Below, piece after piece: positions 40,791 through 41,159 of a stretch of DNA of 41,159 bases (within the stretch, counting starts at the first letter, position 1; each line of letters opens with the position of its first letter). The notes under the pieces were generated by a model, which was not told the origin of the DNA, ran no database searches, and saw nothing but the letters and a program-made list of their open reading frames with translations. This DNA comes from Candidatus Bathyarchaeota archaeon (GTDB lineage Archaea; Thermoproteota; Bathyarchaeia; Bathyarchaeales; Bathycorpusculaceae). The stretch lies in the NCBI GenBank assembly GCA_003164295.1, contig PLTA01000045.1, forward strand, positions 1 to 41,159, in the 5' to 3' direction. A program made the translations under genes and the position numbers.

Positions 40791-41159
40791 TCAAAAATGG
40801 AGTGAAGCGGTCTACTTTTATCGTTATTCTCTAAACGATTCCGAGCCTAATTAATTTTGGGCGGGAGTCAGTTTAGTAGGGGTCGATAAGATTTGGACCT
40901 TTCGCGATTTCTTTATTAACGCAATTTTCTTTCGGCGTTTAGCGTTTGTTTTCCTTTTGAAAACGTTTCCATGAGTGTTTTGATAGAGTTTGTTTCCTTT
41001 ATTTCTCAAGATACTCTCAACCTTTTGTTACTAATGTATAATGTATAACATGCTTATTTGAGGATGCCTATTGATATCTTTTTTTGTCCAAAATAAACAC
41101 CAAAAAACAATTAGTGTTACGTAGCTTTGTAACTTTAAACAGAACTGGTTCCGCTTTCC
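40791..41159. other. right-end gene-free stretch
   Basis: No ORF of more than about 60 codons with protein-like composition is visible on either strand, and no tRNA fold was found. It contains AT-rich runs and a TATA-like TGTATAATGTATAAC around 41035-41050, which may belong to a promoter of a gene to the right. Nothing else is supported. Confidence 0.4.

Overview
The window looks like a moderate-to-low GC archaeal chromosome segment, most likely from the TACK side (Bathyarchaeia-like). This is inferred from gene content; there is no rRNA. Archaeal markers are an intron-bearing tRNA-Asp, a tRNA-splicing endonuclease (EndA), an Nre repair protein with a C-terminal PCNA-binding box, an archaeal class I CCA-adding enzyme overlapping ThpR, a GfcR-type HTH-phosphoribosyltransferase regulator, an aRF1-family protein, DUF2284, TATA-box promoters with short leaders, and secreted proteins ending in an IPEFP/IPEL-type membrane anchor. 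Several genes look bacterial in flavour: an MgtA-type P-ATPase, a CheB-CheR-PAS-GAF-histidine kinase fusion and an ALDH.

Layout. 0-5 kb (mostly minus): P5C-dehydrogenase-like ALDH; a three-ORF membrane cluster in which one gene is split by an in-frame amber codon; an ArsR-ferredoxin-zinc ribbon operon with a perfect 20-bp palindrome at its promoter; two candidate Cys-rich microproteins. 5-8 kb (plus): membrane protein, FMN split-barrel protein, mini IrrE-like metallopeptidase, PLD-like protein with an unknown C-terminal domain. 8-16 kb: tRNA-Asp with a 25-nt intron at the variable loop, CPA1 antiporter, OYE-family flavoenzyme, surface-anchored glycosidase-like protein, MgtA with a small two-helix membrane protein upstream. 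15.5-23 kb: small unknowns, kinase-like protein, NreA, a phased decamer repeat, a 543-aa coiled-coil protein, SRPBCC, Nudix, flavodoxin, YkgJ-type Cys cluster protein, then EndA plus a methyltransferase. 23.4-30.5 kb: a 1682-aa CheB/CheR/kinase fusion, an aRF1 paralogue without a normal GGQ, and a frameshifted secreted protein. 30.5-41 kb: gfcR-VOC-mtnA operon, putative ECF S component, PIN-like protein, a cluster of degenerate decamer repeats, DUF2284, tandem SIS protein, MntA-HepT toxin-antitoxin pair, thpR-cca, a membrane protein, DUF302, and a last decamer repeat.

The most novel-looking element is a dispersed non-coding repeat family built of 10-nt units (consensus start GACG, strict 10-bp phasing) followed by an A/C-rich tail. 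Two clear copies (17.8 kb and 40.7 kb) end in the same 20 nt. A diverged copy plus two weak ones lie in one gene-free stretch at 33.9-34.26 kb. All copies lie downstream of a gene, in that gene's orientation.

Sequence quality caution: five genes (SRPBCC, YkgJ, secreted IPEL protein, DUF302, and probably the SIS gene's 5' end) are each restored by changing one base in a homopolymer run, so assembly indels are likely. TAG ends many normal genes here, which argues against general amber recoding.
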